Shown here piece after piece: positions 34,362 to 45,501 of a stretch of 58,645 nucleotides of DNA. The translations under genes were made by a program, and so were the position numbers. Numbering within the stretch: position 1 is the stretch's first letter; the number at the start of each line of letters is the position of its first letter. The notes below the pieces were generated by a model. The model was given only the letters and a program-made list of their open reading frames with translations. It was not told the origin of the DNA and did no database searches. This stretch comes from Isohypsibius dastychi (taxonomy: Eukaryota; Tardigrada; Eutardigrada; Parachela; Isohypsibiidae). The stretch lies in the NCBI GenBank assembly GCA_034696485.1, contig JAQIWT010000022.1:1-58645 (forward strand). The letters run 5' to 3'.

Positions 34362-34948
34362 AATGATCAGCGCGAGAAGTCATGATTACTCATCGTTATG
34401 TGTCGTCGAGTGCCAGGCATGACAACCACGTTTGGTCCCGTACTTAACTGATGGCAGCTCTGCATCACTGCGTGGTCGTTGTCAGCAACCTCTACCCAGG
34501 TCGGTGTTCTCGTTCGCACCACCAGAAGGGGACATGCTCGCATGGGTCTGAGTTAAACGCTTCCAGTTTGGTTGATGTCCAGAGGTTTCTTCTGTCATTC
34601 GACCGGCCTGAGTCCAGGCTTCAAGTTTGTGATTCGTGGGCTATCTTGTGATCGGCCTCTTTTACACGTTGCGTCGATCTTATCTCTTTGGGAATGTACG
34701 CTCATATCCGGATAACCAGGAAGTTCCCAGCTTATACTCTAAATATAATGATAAAATTTGAGCTCAATTTGCTAATTTATCTGGATCACCTTTACGCAGC
34801 GCGGGTATTGAATGGCAATTTTTTGCTCCTTGATGTAGGAATCAAGGCGGTTTTTCCATGGCGGGTTTGAGCGATTCCGGCTAGAACTGTCATTCGATAC
34901 ACACACAACGGAACATAACACTTTTTTGCGCCACTTACGTTCCATTCA
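34362..34948. other. intergenic, nothing recognised
   Basis: No supported exon or repeat was seen between the PKA-R poly(A) signal and the possible 3' end of the QRICH2-like gene. Confidence 0.45.
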
Positions 34949-37900
34949 CTAAGCAGCCTCGCGTCGTATGTTGGCCGCCAACTGGGCGAAACTCTTGATG
35001 TGCACAGTGGGGAAACGGAGCATCTCCAAAATGCTGGGATGCAGCTTTAAATTCGGAACATTCTTGCTCTCTGATGAACCGCTGAAACTGTACGGCCAGC
35101 ACGTTGTTTTGATATTTCAGCCTCGGGGTGGTGTTTGCACATTTTGAGGATTTTAATGCTCGACGTCTCACGTAGTCCAGATGGGGGCGAACAGACATCG
35201 TCACGTACGCATGAGGCCAACCGGCTGGCTTGCTGTTGAAAAACGATTACTCTCTGATAACACAGATATGGATCTCTTTACTCATTCCATGTTGGATCAA
35301 CTGGTTTGTCGCATGAAACGCACGTGAAGGATCGAATCGGTCTGAAAACACAAAGCTGGTTTGACTACATCAACTGTGGAATCTGATCACCGCTTGAAGG
35401 AAATTCTTACGTTTTGCTACCTGCTGCATCATCCACCTCGAAATGCTTTTCGATCGCAGTGATTCTCTTAAGAACAAAATCGATATTTTTATCAGTTTCC
35501 TCCTGAAGAATGTTGTAATCGTCCGAGCTGATTTTATCTTCAAAGCGCTGAAGCAACGAATTCATATTCTGATGTAAACTGTCCCCCTGTTGATGCAGCT
35601 TTAGTAAATATTTGACTCAAATTATTCCGCCCCTGTACTCCACCTGTTCATGAAGGTCACCGCCTAGTTTCATCAACTTTTCGTGTAGATGGTTCGACAA
35701 GTCTTCAAATAGTGTCTGGTCAACTTTACCGTCAAGGGAGGACACATCCGCCTTCTGTGACACGATTCAGCTGGTGAACACTGTAACAACTAAACGACTC
35801 AGTTTTTTATACCTGGGACAACTCTTTCGCGACGAATTCGGCATCTGCTTTACCCCGTAGTAGCTTGACGCCATGCTGCTGTACACCCTGTGCATTACCA
35901 GTGAGCTTACAGTAGTTCTTGCCCAATGAATATTCGTAATGAATTAACCTCAATCTTTTGCCTGTGAGTTTCCAGGATGTTTTCCAAATCCGACAGCCGA
36001 ATTTCAATCATCTCGAAGTTTTCCGCACACGCGCGAGAGAATATTTCGAACTCGCTTCGGCTCGGCCCAGTTGATCCCTGTCCATGCGCATTTAAATTGT
36101 GAATATAACCAACTCATCATGGGAATTCGAAAAGAACGTCGCTGGTATAAATAAACATCAAACTTGTTTACCGTAATCCCTCGGTCCGTCTTGGACTGTT
36201 GGAACTGCGGTTGAACTAATGCCTTAGCCGGCCCGCGAAGTTTTTCACCCAGTTGGTCTTTTAGTTTCACGTTCAGCGATGTAATTTCGGTGTGCAGGGT
36301 GTTGATGCGAACTTTGGATCTATCCAAATTATGTCTTTGGGCGTCTATCAAATCTGCCAATCCTCTGATCTGTTCCATTGTGGCAAATCCATCTCCCTCC
36401 AAGCGTAAGGCTTTACCAGTCGAATTTTCCTCTGTTCGCAAATTATCCTTGTCGGCTCCAGATAGAGGCTGAGTGCCATCCGGCGTCTCTTGTGGGTCTA
36501 AGGATTGACTCTGGGACAATTCGTCCTCAGGAGCAGTAGGCGATGTGTCAGCTTGGTCCTCATGTTCTCCCTGAATTTGTCGACCAGACGCAGGTTTCCT
36601 TTTACGCGATCGGTTCTTTGAACCGTCTCTACCCGAGCTACCGGTACGTTCGGACATGTGGGTTGTGCTGTCGCCTGGTGAGTCTTCGTCCAGAGTAATT
36701 CGGTGATCAGCAGAAGCTGATCCAGTGGTAGCTTCACCCAACAGTTTGAACTTCTCAATGTCGCTGCGTAGTACATCACCTATTTTAGGCATTTTTAACG
36801 TACATGCCTTCCTCGAAACGTTTCACTCACTCATTTTTTTAAACTCATTCTTATTAAGAAGACCCCCTAAAGATTCCTGCAATCTGATAATAGTCATGCA
36901 TTCCCTGATCAAACAAGCCTTCCTCTTACTTCGATCCGGGCAAGCCTAACTTCATATCGCTTGCTGGCTTTGATGAGTTTGCCAAGCTGCTGCAAAGACT
37001 GAAAGACGTCCGAATTAATGCCCTTTGCAGGACTTGCGCGATCTCGATTCGATTCGCTTGAGCCATCCTCCTGCTGTTGCTCCTCATCGCGACCTTCCAT
37101 CTTGGATTGATCATTCCCCTTGACCACTCCGAGAGTAATCTCAGTTTTTTCGTCTAGACTGGCTTGTGCAGCTTGTTCCATTTCGGCACCAACTACTTTG
37201 CCTTTCTTAGAGTACGCTGGTGCCTTGTTAAGCGTTTGTATTCGGCGAGGTTGTGACTCCTGGCCTGCTTCTCGAAAGGCTGCGAGATCTGGTGTTGGAT
37301 CATTTCCCCCAACCCGACTGTTTATTAGTTGACTGCTTCCTGAGCTATTTTGTGCATCTCTTGGATTTGGAATGGGTTTCGGTTGATAAGTCCGACTTCC
37401 TTCTGAGGCGCTTGACTGGGAGTTCTCTTGGCTAGACGCCATATCTGATGTTTCTGCATTTTGCAAAGAAGATTCAAGTGGACTGAACGACGACACCCCG
37501 TTTCCATCTTTTCTGATCTCCGAGAAATCACTCATATTTTCTATTTGTTCTTCATTTGCTACACGTTCCACAAGAGCCTCGCGAAGATCGGGCCAGGTCA
37601 CAAATGCAAGCTGCGCTTTTTGCTCTAGAAACGTTTTGCGTTGTTCATCCGTAAGCTGGCCAGGAAAGGGAGTCAATCCAGATCCAAGTAGCACCTGCAA
37701 ACATCCCTCATCAGCTGAAATAACAAGTCGATTAAACCAAGAACTGTAGAATTATCACAGTGTAAGACTATTTATAAACAAGAACAAAAAATTCCAGGGT
37801 GTTAGCTGCTGCAGATTTCACAATCATTCATTTCAGAAACTATCGCTGCTGGCCACGAGTTCTGAATTCAGATAAAGTTTGTCATCGCTGCAACCGATAC

Positions 37901-39190
37901 ACTGTCAGTGTATCGGTGTAACACTGATAATCATGAATCAGACGAATACTTCGTGCAACTTGCTCTCAGGGTTGAGTGTCAGTTGATGCATCAGATCAAT
38001 CAGTGAATCTTTGGTCTGTTTGATCTCCTGGACTTCATTCAACACATGATCCAACACATCAAAAGCTCGAGCAATGGCTTGATTCGTTGCATCCAAACGT
38101 GTCATAAGCGCTGCTGTCTGCATTTCTTCGGGTAATGGTGCTCCAGCAGCATCAACTTGAGCTGCATTTTGTACCGCTTGCATGCGAGCCTGCCACTCAG
38201 CGGCTAAACCACTTCCACGTGAGTGGCTCTTAATCGTTCCAGCTTGTCCAGCATCTTCTGACAACAGAGTCCCAGCACCGACCGAACCGCTACCTGCGTT
38301 CTCACCTTTCCCCGTTTTCGGCATGCTGCTGTTCTGATCTAACGTCTTGATTCCGGTGATGTTCTTGCTGGCTTTTGGTGAACTGCCTGTGGGAAATATG
38401 TTCACGCCCTTTTTTGGCTTAGTTGATCCGAAAACTGCAGCCCCAAATGGCTTAACGGATCCGTTTTCAATTTCTTTTAACTGATTATTGATGGGTGCTC
38501 TGGCGGACAGTTGACTCTGCTCATCTACATCCGATTCCTGAAATTCTTCACGCTCGTTCTTGGCTGGGTCGACCATCGACCTAAGAGCCGACACCATGCT
38601 CTCCAAATTCACAATTCGTTCTTTATCGCTCAGTGGAGAAATATGCGAATTAATCCATGGTGTATTGAGTCCGTCACTTGGACGGAGCTCGTTTGCCAGA
38701 TTCTTGCTTCTGTCGACATCAAGCAGGTCCCGTGGTGAGATGGTCGCATAACTTGAAATACCTCTGGGACTGTTGTTATCAGAAATAAAATACGCGTTGG
38801 CGGAGGCTTGAGTAGTCGCTCTACCTGCAGCATCACGAATCGTTTCACGAGATGGTCGTTCACGCAGATCGACGCGCTCGTTTGCGACATTGAGACGTGT
38901 CAAGAGGTACTCGAGAAGTACGTATAAACTGCGATAGTTGACATTTCCAAAGTCTGGACTTTTCAGTGATATATTGAGCAGCTCTGTCAATGTGGCATCG
39001 TCGGGAAGTGGCCCCCTAGAGCCACTTCCTTCACTTGGCGGAACTGAGGCTTCGATTGCTGGCTGACAGCGTGGTAAGGCACTTGGATTGGACGGGCGTA
39101 ATCTTTGGTTGCTGCCATTCAAAGAGGCCACAGTTGTTTCTTGATGATCATGGCTGAGCGGTGTGGAAGGTTCACTGGATGACATACCAA
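34949..39190 (-). CDS. QRICH2 / C16orf96-like protein (DUF4795 family)
   Basis: The likely start is MSSSEPSTPLSHDH near 39185. A conserved N-terminal block follows: TLTELLNISLKSPDFGNVNY, then RSLYVLLEYLLTRLNV (about 38905-38995). After a long disordered, Ser/Pro/Gln-rich region over three large exons (37938-39190, about 36930-37696, about 36180-36792), coiled coils appear: RLSDLENILETHRQK, VDQTLFEDLSNHLHEKLMKL and NILQEETDKNIDFVLKRI (35400-36007). The exon near 35278-35345 gives FRPIRSFTCVSCDKPVDP, matching the DUF4795 cysteine motif. The end may be TAA 35278-35280 or, if further spliced, TAG 34949-34951 after KLHPSILEMLRFPTVHIKSF. QRICH2 supports sperm-flagellum assembly in mammals; here the role is inferred. 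Confidence 0.75.
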
Positions 39191-39356
39191 CTCCCGATGC
39201 ACTCGCATATATCTGGTACTGAAATGGATGGCAACTCCAAGTGAACCCATTTTCAAGGTTAAAGGTGTCCGCATATTTTCCTAGCTCGTAATAGTGATAT
39301 TTCTGTATCGAGCGGCAAACGTTACTGATAACAAACAGCCTCTGTAGTAATATAAA

Positions 39357-40615
39357 ATGAATTGCTGTCAAAATATTAACTTCCTTTTCAAAGATGAAAT
39401 AACATGTATTGAGAGTTCGCTATGGGATAACAGTGGGACTTATTTTGGAAGGTACGCCGTGCTGTTGGTTGTGTTGTGTTTGTGTGAACGGCAACAGAGC
39501 ATGTCTTTTCAGCGAGTTCGAGAGAGACGAAATTGGTCGACTCATAGATCATATGGGAGAGCGAGCCGCCAAGGTCCACTGATCGAACATTAGTAGCGTT
39601 TTGTGTCTAAACAAATGCCAAGTCAGAACAATTACCGTGACGTGCTTTCTTTTCTCGAAATTTATCCCGATTTTCCGTTTGTACACATTGAGTACTCCAG
39701 AATTTCAGGCACAGTGCTTGGATTATACACTTACCAATAAGGCAACATTCAAGAATTCGGGACAAAGAATCTACGTTCTAAAAGTCGCAAAGGTTTTCGG
39801 GTAAATTGAAACTTTCGGGAACTGAATAGCTGCTCCATACCGGTTCCTTCAGTCTTAATGGTGGTATCACTGCATTTGTTCGAGTGGGGTGGAAACCATT
39901 GATGCTGCAAGATCAAGATGGATTCTTAATCAAACGCGATATGTTCTGCCTATTCGACATGTACGTCGCTCAAGGATATCAGCGCACAGGTCAAGGGAAA
40001 AAGCTGATGGACTTTGTGTTCCGAGTGGGTAGATTTGGTGGCGTCTTGGTTATTCGAAATTTTGGTTCACAGCATTTGTTTAACAGCATGAAAAGGTTCT
40101 CCCTTTCCATCTTGCAGTAGAACAACCATCTCGGGCTCTCCTGAGTTTTTTCAAGACAAAATACTATCTCCGAGATTTTTCCCACCAAGATCTGAAATTT
40201 ATCGTGTGGAAACGTTTCATGGACGAGATTCGACCGTGCGCGACCAGTGGTGGCAAGTATTCCACATCTTCTTGATTGGATCTACTGAATATGATTGGAT
40301 TTGACCTAATCTTTAGTGAAATATCATCCAAGGATATATACTCGGACAAGTAACGCGCACAGAGATTATCTTGGTGGTCCGTGGCCCATTCTTACAGCGC
40401 AGGAGACGTTGTCACCACACCGATACGTTAACTGGCATACCGCGAACGCAACAACACCTGGGAAAAATTTTGAACTCAACACAGATGAAATGCATTCTTA
40501 CGTCACTAAAGCGCAGGCACATGTCAATGCTGACGAATGCAAGACTAGAAAAAAAGAGCACTATGCGCATTGTCCACGTTCTGAACCAGATTTAGCCCTT
40601 TCAGTAGTCACGTGA
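39357..40615 (+). CDS. ATAT1: ATAT1 / MEC-17 alpha-tubulin N-acetyltransferase
   Basis: The enzyme acetylates Lys40 of alpha-tubulin in the microtubule lumen, using acetyl-CoA. Exons read: MNCCQNINFLFKDEITCIES (39357 on), EFERDEIGRLIDHMGERAAK (about 39522-39581), LTNKATFKNSGQRIYVLKVA (about 39729-39795), GGITAFVRVGWKPLMLQDQD then FCLFDMYVAQGYQRTGQGKK (about 39858-40027), EQPSRALLSFFKTKYYLRDF (about 40120-40180). The YVAQGYQRTGQGKKLMD block is the acetyl-CoA-binding signature of this GNAT subgroup, which ends R-x-G-x-G-K/R. A tail to 40615 (DLALSVVT, TGA) is unstructured. Its start lies about 170 bp from that of the QRICH2-like gene on the other strand. An AATAAA sits at 40831-40836. Confidence 0.93.
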
Positions 40616-40830
40616 ATTGGTAATTGATCTCCTGTGTGGTTACTTGAAAGCGTATGAGCAACCTCTGTGACATGTGCCATCCTTATATTCTTTTATTTTA
40701 TCCCTACATTGTGATTTGGCCGTAATGTATTACTGTGGTCGAAGTCGACGTACAGCCTACCGGTCGTCAGATCAGGGGATAAGAACAGGTCCAAGCTTTG
40801 CACGTGACTGGGTCGTAAACTTTTCGTGGA

Positions 40831-40836
40831 AATAAA
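40831..40836 (+). terminator. AATAAA poly(A) signal candidate after ATAT1
   Basis: AATAAA is 216 bases past the ATAT1 stop; the following 430 bases to RSPH1 hold no supported exon. Confidence 0.4.
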
Positions 40837-41272
40837 GACTATTCATTTTGTATTCAGCACATTATCGTTCAAGAACGGCCGTGTGTTGTTTCTATTTTGT
40901 CTTTCCGATATGATTTGATCAACCAGGCCACGAGACGACGGCTCTATTGGTCCGAAACGTGCTGATCTGGATAACGTATTTCTGGCGTATTATCACCACA
41001 ATTGTTTGTTCGTGCGCCATCCATGAGTAGGCAAAAACTCAAGGCCCGAGGCTAATTATCGTAACGGCTGATCTTTTTCCATGCTGACTGAAAAATTCGA
41101 AGTTGATCGTATCGTTTTACTGCTCTTCCTCATGCCGTCACCATGGAATGTGGCATTTTGTGCAAGTTTGGTTTGTCTCTCACGTTCAACACAGAAGCCT
41201 CAGTCTCTCTGCGATCGAGATTCCTCAGGTCTAGAACTAAGGATCCACGGTCTAAACTAAGGAACCACAAAA

Positions 41273-42337
41273 ATGACTGAGAGTGAAGAGGAAACTGAAG
41301 ATGGGGACGAAGAAAAGGAGAAACTTGTGTATTTGGGAGTGAGAACTAATTGTTCTATAGATGTTGATCTTGCGCTAACTCAGATGAATTGAGTAGGAGT
41401 ATGCCGGTACCAGGAATGACAAGCTGGAACGGCATGGAACTGGCTGTGAAGCACTTTTGCCGAATGGTGACAGATACAAGGGTGACTATCAAAATGGAAT
41501 GAGACATGGAACTGGCTTGTATGTGCTGTTCAAAACTGGATCACGGTACGAAGGCGAATGGAAAAACGGATTGAAAGATGGTCCTGGAAAGTTCACCTAT
41601 CCCGATGGTTCAGTATATGAGGGAAACTGGACCAAAGATCTGAAGAATGGATATGGAGTGTACAATTTCGTGAATGGCGATTTATACGCGGGCGAGTGGA
41701 AAAGTGACTTGAGGCATGGGTATGGCGTATACAAGTATAAAGAGAGTGGCGCCAAATATGTGGGATTTTGGATTAAAGATAAACGCGAGGGCCGAGGCGA
41801 GATTCTTTGTGGTACATACAAATATTCCGGAACCTTCAAGGACGACTTGCCAGTCGGTCAAGGAAAATATGTTTTTGTTGGCGGGTTAGCGTCATACATC
41901 TCCCATTGGTCCAATAAGACCTTTTATCTTTTCAGGTACGAACAGGAGGGCCACTTTTCAACTATCCAGATGGTGGGTTTTGTAGATTGAAACAGCTATA
42001 GATTTGGACGATTTGCTGTGCAGGATGCAGCGTTGGCTGCGACGAAACTTGATATTCCGGTCGAAGAAGAAGGTCCTGAAGTTGAAGAAGGAGCTCAGGT
42101 CCCTGTACTTAAGTGGACTGCAGAAGCGTTCGTTCTTCCTGACAAACGAGACACTGGGGCGGACCCAAAAGGTAGAACAACATTTGAGAATTGTACAATC
42201 CGTCATATGATATACTGTTTGTAACAGAGCTGAGAAACAGAAAGTCAAAGCTGCCGGAAGACCCGGATCAAATGCAGTTACCACCGACGTGGGGTGCACA
42301 ATCACCGAGGACACTTGAGGAAAGAACAGAGACGTGA
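41273..42337 (+). CDS. RSPH1: RSPH1, radial-spoke head MORN-repeat protein
   Basis: RSPH1 is a MORN protein of the radial-spoke head that relays signals from the central pair. Start ATG 41273 gives the acidic MTESEEETEDGDEEKEK, then EYAGTRNDKLERHGTGEALL and a run of MORN repeats: YKGDYQNGMRHGTGLYV, YEGEWKNGLKDGPGKFTY, YEGNWTKDLKNGYGVYNF, YAGEWKSDLRHGYGVYKY, YVGFWIKDKREGRGEI and YSGTFKDDLPVGQGKYVF. The segment VPVLKWTAEAFVLP (about 42100) aligns with the post-MORN part of animal RSPH1. The end is read as TWGAQSPRTLEERTET with TGA at 42335-42337. An additional C-terminal exon near 42765-42901 (KQKKPTTRSSSESCENNG) may belong to a longer isoform but is unproven. Confidence 0.95.
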
Positions 42338-44186
42338 CAGGTGATCGCTAAGTATGATCGGTTTCTTAGGGGTAATTTCGCAATTGAATATGGACAGGTA
42401 CTTTGGTGGGTGGATTGCATTACATGACTCGAGCGTTGATTTGTGTGCTGCATTTGGTGGACTATTGGTGGAGAAGCTTCGGGGTAGGGATTTTCATTAT
42501 TGATTGTAATAAGTAGAATACAGCAAATGACGAAGCACCGCAGTGTTATGGGCGCCAGTTCATAACAACAAGCCAAGATCAGATTAACCGGTATAAATAC
42601 TTGATAACTTGATAATGAGGAATGTAATATATCATCAGTAGAATTATGAGCTTATCATTCAGATCTTGGTCGAAAGCTTACCGAAACAAAGAACTCGATC
42701 TGAAAAAAGATTTCATCAAAATATTATTGGGAACTAACTGACTGTTTTCTGATTTAATGAGACGGTGTTCTTGAAGATCCTTCGTCAAAGCAGAAAAAAC
42801 CGACAACGCGATCTAGTTCGGAGTCATGTGAGAATAACGGTGTATCGTCCAATTCTCTAACAGGTCCTGGAACCATGAAAGGGTCCTTGACTGGTATGGA
42901 GTGAATGCCACGACAAATTTTGCCACAAAATATTCCGACGAGTGATCGGAACGTTTTGTCTGAGCCACTGCCATTTCGTAATTCAACTAGTTAAAGGATG
43001 ATAAATAAACTTAAAAGGGGATCGACCTCCGAATTCCGTCATGAGATGATCAGATCATGAAGTGGTTGTTCGACTGGTTACAACTTCATTTCAATGGGGT
43101 GGTCCATTTTATTTATAGATCCTTCCTTCTCGCATAACATGAACATACTGTATAGAGAATGTTTCGGCATTATTTAAAGGTCAATAATCGTTTCAGATGT
43201 TCTTCCGGGACTTTAGCAGGAGTTCACACCGTTCTTATTCAGGAATTCATACGGCTGCTGTTCAGCAACTCGTTACAACCTTCCTTGGTTTGACATGGTT
43301 TATTTTGCAATCGAAAAACGGCGGCAGTCTGTCGGTTGTTTTTGATGGGACCTCATTTAAATCTGCTAATTTCGAAATCGTTTTGTTTGTTTTTTTCTGG
43401 TCGAATGAAACTGTTTATCCATCCCAACTGGCACGGGAGAAATCGACATTTCTAGTTCGGTCATATCACATGATGAGAAAGCAGATATTTAACGGGTTTC
43501 CAGCGCGAAAGAAAACTATTCGGGGGTGTTTTCCTTACTGGTTTCCCTTATTGTGACTGAAGATAAAAACATGACCAGAATCTGGTCACCAGATGCATAA
43601 TAGCGAAAAACTGAAATTAAGTCACAAGCTTTTCCTAGCAGTAAGTCCTAACAAAGAAAAATTTCCAAAAAAACACAAGTTGATAACATCGGAGAAAAGC
43701 TGGAAGTTTCAAGAGGAAACGTAAGCGGTTAGGCAGGCGTGAATTGCGTGAAATAAGTCACTTTCAAAACCTCGGTCCTTTTACCCCCACTCTTAAAAAG
43801 TCGTTTCGTTGACCACAAGAACAAAAGGTTTGGAAAGGGTTATAAACCGTTCAGCAAACCTATCAGGTGATAATGGAGGTTTTGTAGGTCCCCGCCGTTG
43901 GGGGGAGGGACCTACAGAAGCATCGTACGATCCATCCGGCGCCTTAGGATCGGCGAAATCAGCATTTTTTTGAGTGACCATCATTTAGAACCTTCAGTAA
44001 CCTTGGCAGCTTCAGATGGTCAATGGATGCATGCCTGACTTTCCAACGTGAAGAAATTCCTACCAAGGGCGCGAACGTGACTAGACCTGATGCATTGTTT
44101 TTTTGACGGGATGAGACTGAACCATCATCGGCTGTTTTATTGGGTTTGACACACACATTTGTTTTGGATTACCAGCCGTTCCCGTC
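42338..44186. other. intergenic, 1.85 kb
   Basis: Apart from the possible exon at 42765-42901, no gene was recognised. A perfect small hairpin, GTAGGTCC...GGACCTAC, is at about 43886-43917 with a G-rich loop. Confidence 0.45.
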
Positions 44187-45278
44187 ATGACTGGCCAGTT
44201 TGATTCTTTCTGTTCGGGAGACAAGACAATTGGTGAAACACGGCTGAAAATTTTCGTGGTGACTTGGAACACAAACCAAAGCAGGAACTACAAAGATTTG
44301 AAGATTATTCTGGCCAAGCCAAGTATCAGCAATGCAGATATAATCGCAGTTGGACTGCAAGAAGTGAACCGTGATCATTCAAATTTGATCACTGCATTAC
44401 AGTTTACTGCAGGCATTGACCACATCCTGTACGCAGCAGAAACATTCGGTTCAATTATTCTAACTGTTTTCGTCAAACCATACTTGCTGACATCTTGCAC
44501 TGATTTAAAACGATCTAATATCCATCTGCGAGCTTGCAACTGCTTCCGCACAAAAGGTTCAGTTGCCATTTTCTTCCGGGTTTTCGGATCATCTTTTTTG
44601 TTTTTAACGTCCCACCTGGCAGCTGGGAGCTCTTATCGTAAATTATGCAAACGAAAACTGGAACTGAAGAAAATCCATGATGAACTGACGCTTTCTTTGG
44701 TGCATAAAAAGTGGGGGACTGGATTTAGTGGATTCGATGGTGTTGACTACGTATTCTGGTTTGGGGATTTCAATTTTCGTTTGTCCGAAACTCGGCACTC
44801 AGTTGACAGCATATTGCGGAAAAGTCTGGATTATCAGCACCTTAGGCAGGATGAAATTCAAAATTTGTTGGCCTTCGACCAGCTGACAAGATACAAAATG
44901 ACCACACTGCTACATGACTTCGTCGAGCCAGACATAAATTTTTTACCGACGTACAAGTTTGATCCACAATCGAATTTTTACGATACATCGAAAAAGCAAC
45001 GGATCCCCTCCTACACAGATCGAATTTTTTCGCGATGCAAAAATTCCAGTACTCTTTTTTGTCATTCTTATGAGTCACCCGACGCCGCATTTTCTTCGGA
45101 TCACAAACCAGTATACGCCTCGTATGAAATTGCTGTCTTACGACAACCAAGCATTCAGGTTGAAATGCTACATGCCGATCGAACAATGACTGATTACTAC
45201 AGAAAACAGCGCAAAGCAGCATTACAAAAGAGGTCGCTGCATCAAAAATTATCGGCTTGTGGTTGTGGAGTTTTTTAG
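44187..45278 (+). CDS. inositol polyphosphate 5-phosphatase, INPP5E-like, with C-terminal CaaX-type end
   Basis: All the 5-phosphatase motifs are present in one intronless frame: FVVTWNTN, ADIIAVGLQE, FLTSHLAAG, YVFWFGDFNFRLSE (the W-x-GD-x-N-x-R motif), FLPTYKFD, RIPSYTDRIF and SSDHKPVYA, with catalytic Asn, Asp and His in place. Such enzymes remove the 5-phosphate of phosphoinositides. The protein is about 363 residues and ends CGCGVF, so the last four residues CGVF have a CaaX-like shape, which in INPP5E directs prenylation and delivery to the cilium. The N-terminal Pro-rich region of INPP5E is absent; upstream exons were not found. Identification as INPP5E rests on the tail and the neighbours. 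The stop TAG follows GVF at about 45276. Confidence 0.9.
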   Translation: MTGQFDSFCSGDKTIGETRLKIFVVTWNTNQSRNYKDLKIILAKPSISNADIIAVGLQEVNRDHSNLITALQFTAGIDHILYAAETFGSIILTVFVKPYLLTSCTDLKRSNIHLRACNCFRTKGSVAIFFRVFGSSFLFLTSHLAAGSSYRKLCKRKLELKKIHDELTLSLVHKKWGTGFSGFDGVDYVFWFGDFNFRLSETRHSVDSILRKSLDYQHLRQDEIQNLLAFDQLTRYKMTTLLHDFVEPDINFLPTYKFDPQSNFYDTSKKQRIPSYTDRIFSRCKNSSTLFCHSYESPDAAFSSDHKPVYASYEIAVLRQPSIQVEMLHADRTMTDYYRKQRKAALQKRSLHQKLSACGCGVF

Positions 45279-45501
45279 TCACTTCTTATATTTGTGTGTT
45301 CGTTCAACGTCTGAGAGTAATGCAGCTCAACGATTGCTAGCTGGTGTCAGATCCTTCGGTTTTTCCATGGTTTTTCGCTTGAATAACTTTATCATCGGGT
45401 TGGTGATTTCTCGATGTCAGGTTCGATGAAATTCCGCAAGTTTTGTACATCTTTTTTGGTTTTCTGTTAGATATATTTGTGATTCGGGTGGCTGTTCATC
45501 A

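Noticed and set aside
43197-43556. 119-codon frame between RSPH1 and the phosphatase
   Set aside because: Composition is not protein-like and no splice context or family was seen.
43886-43917. Perfect short hairpin as a terminator or mobile element
   Set aside because: Only an 8-bp stem, with no duplication or second copy seen; bacterial-type terminators are not relevant in this genome.
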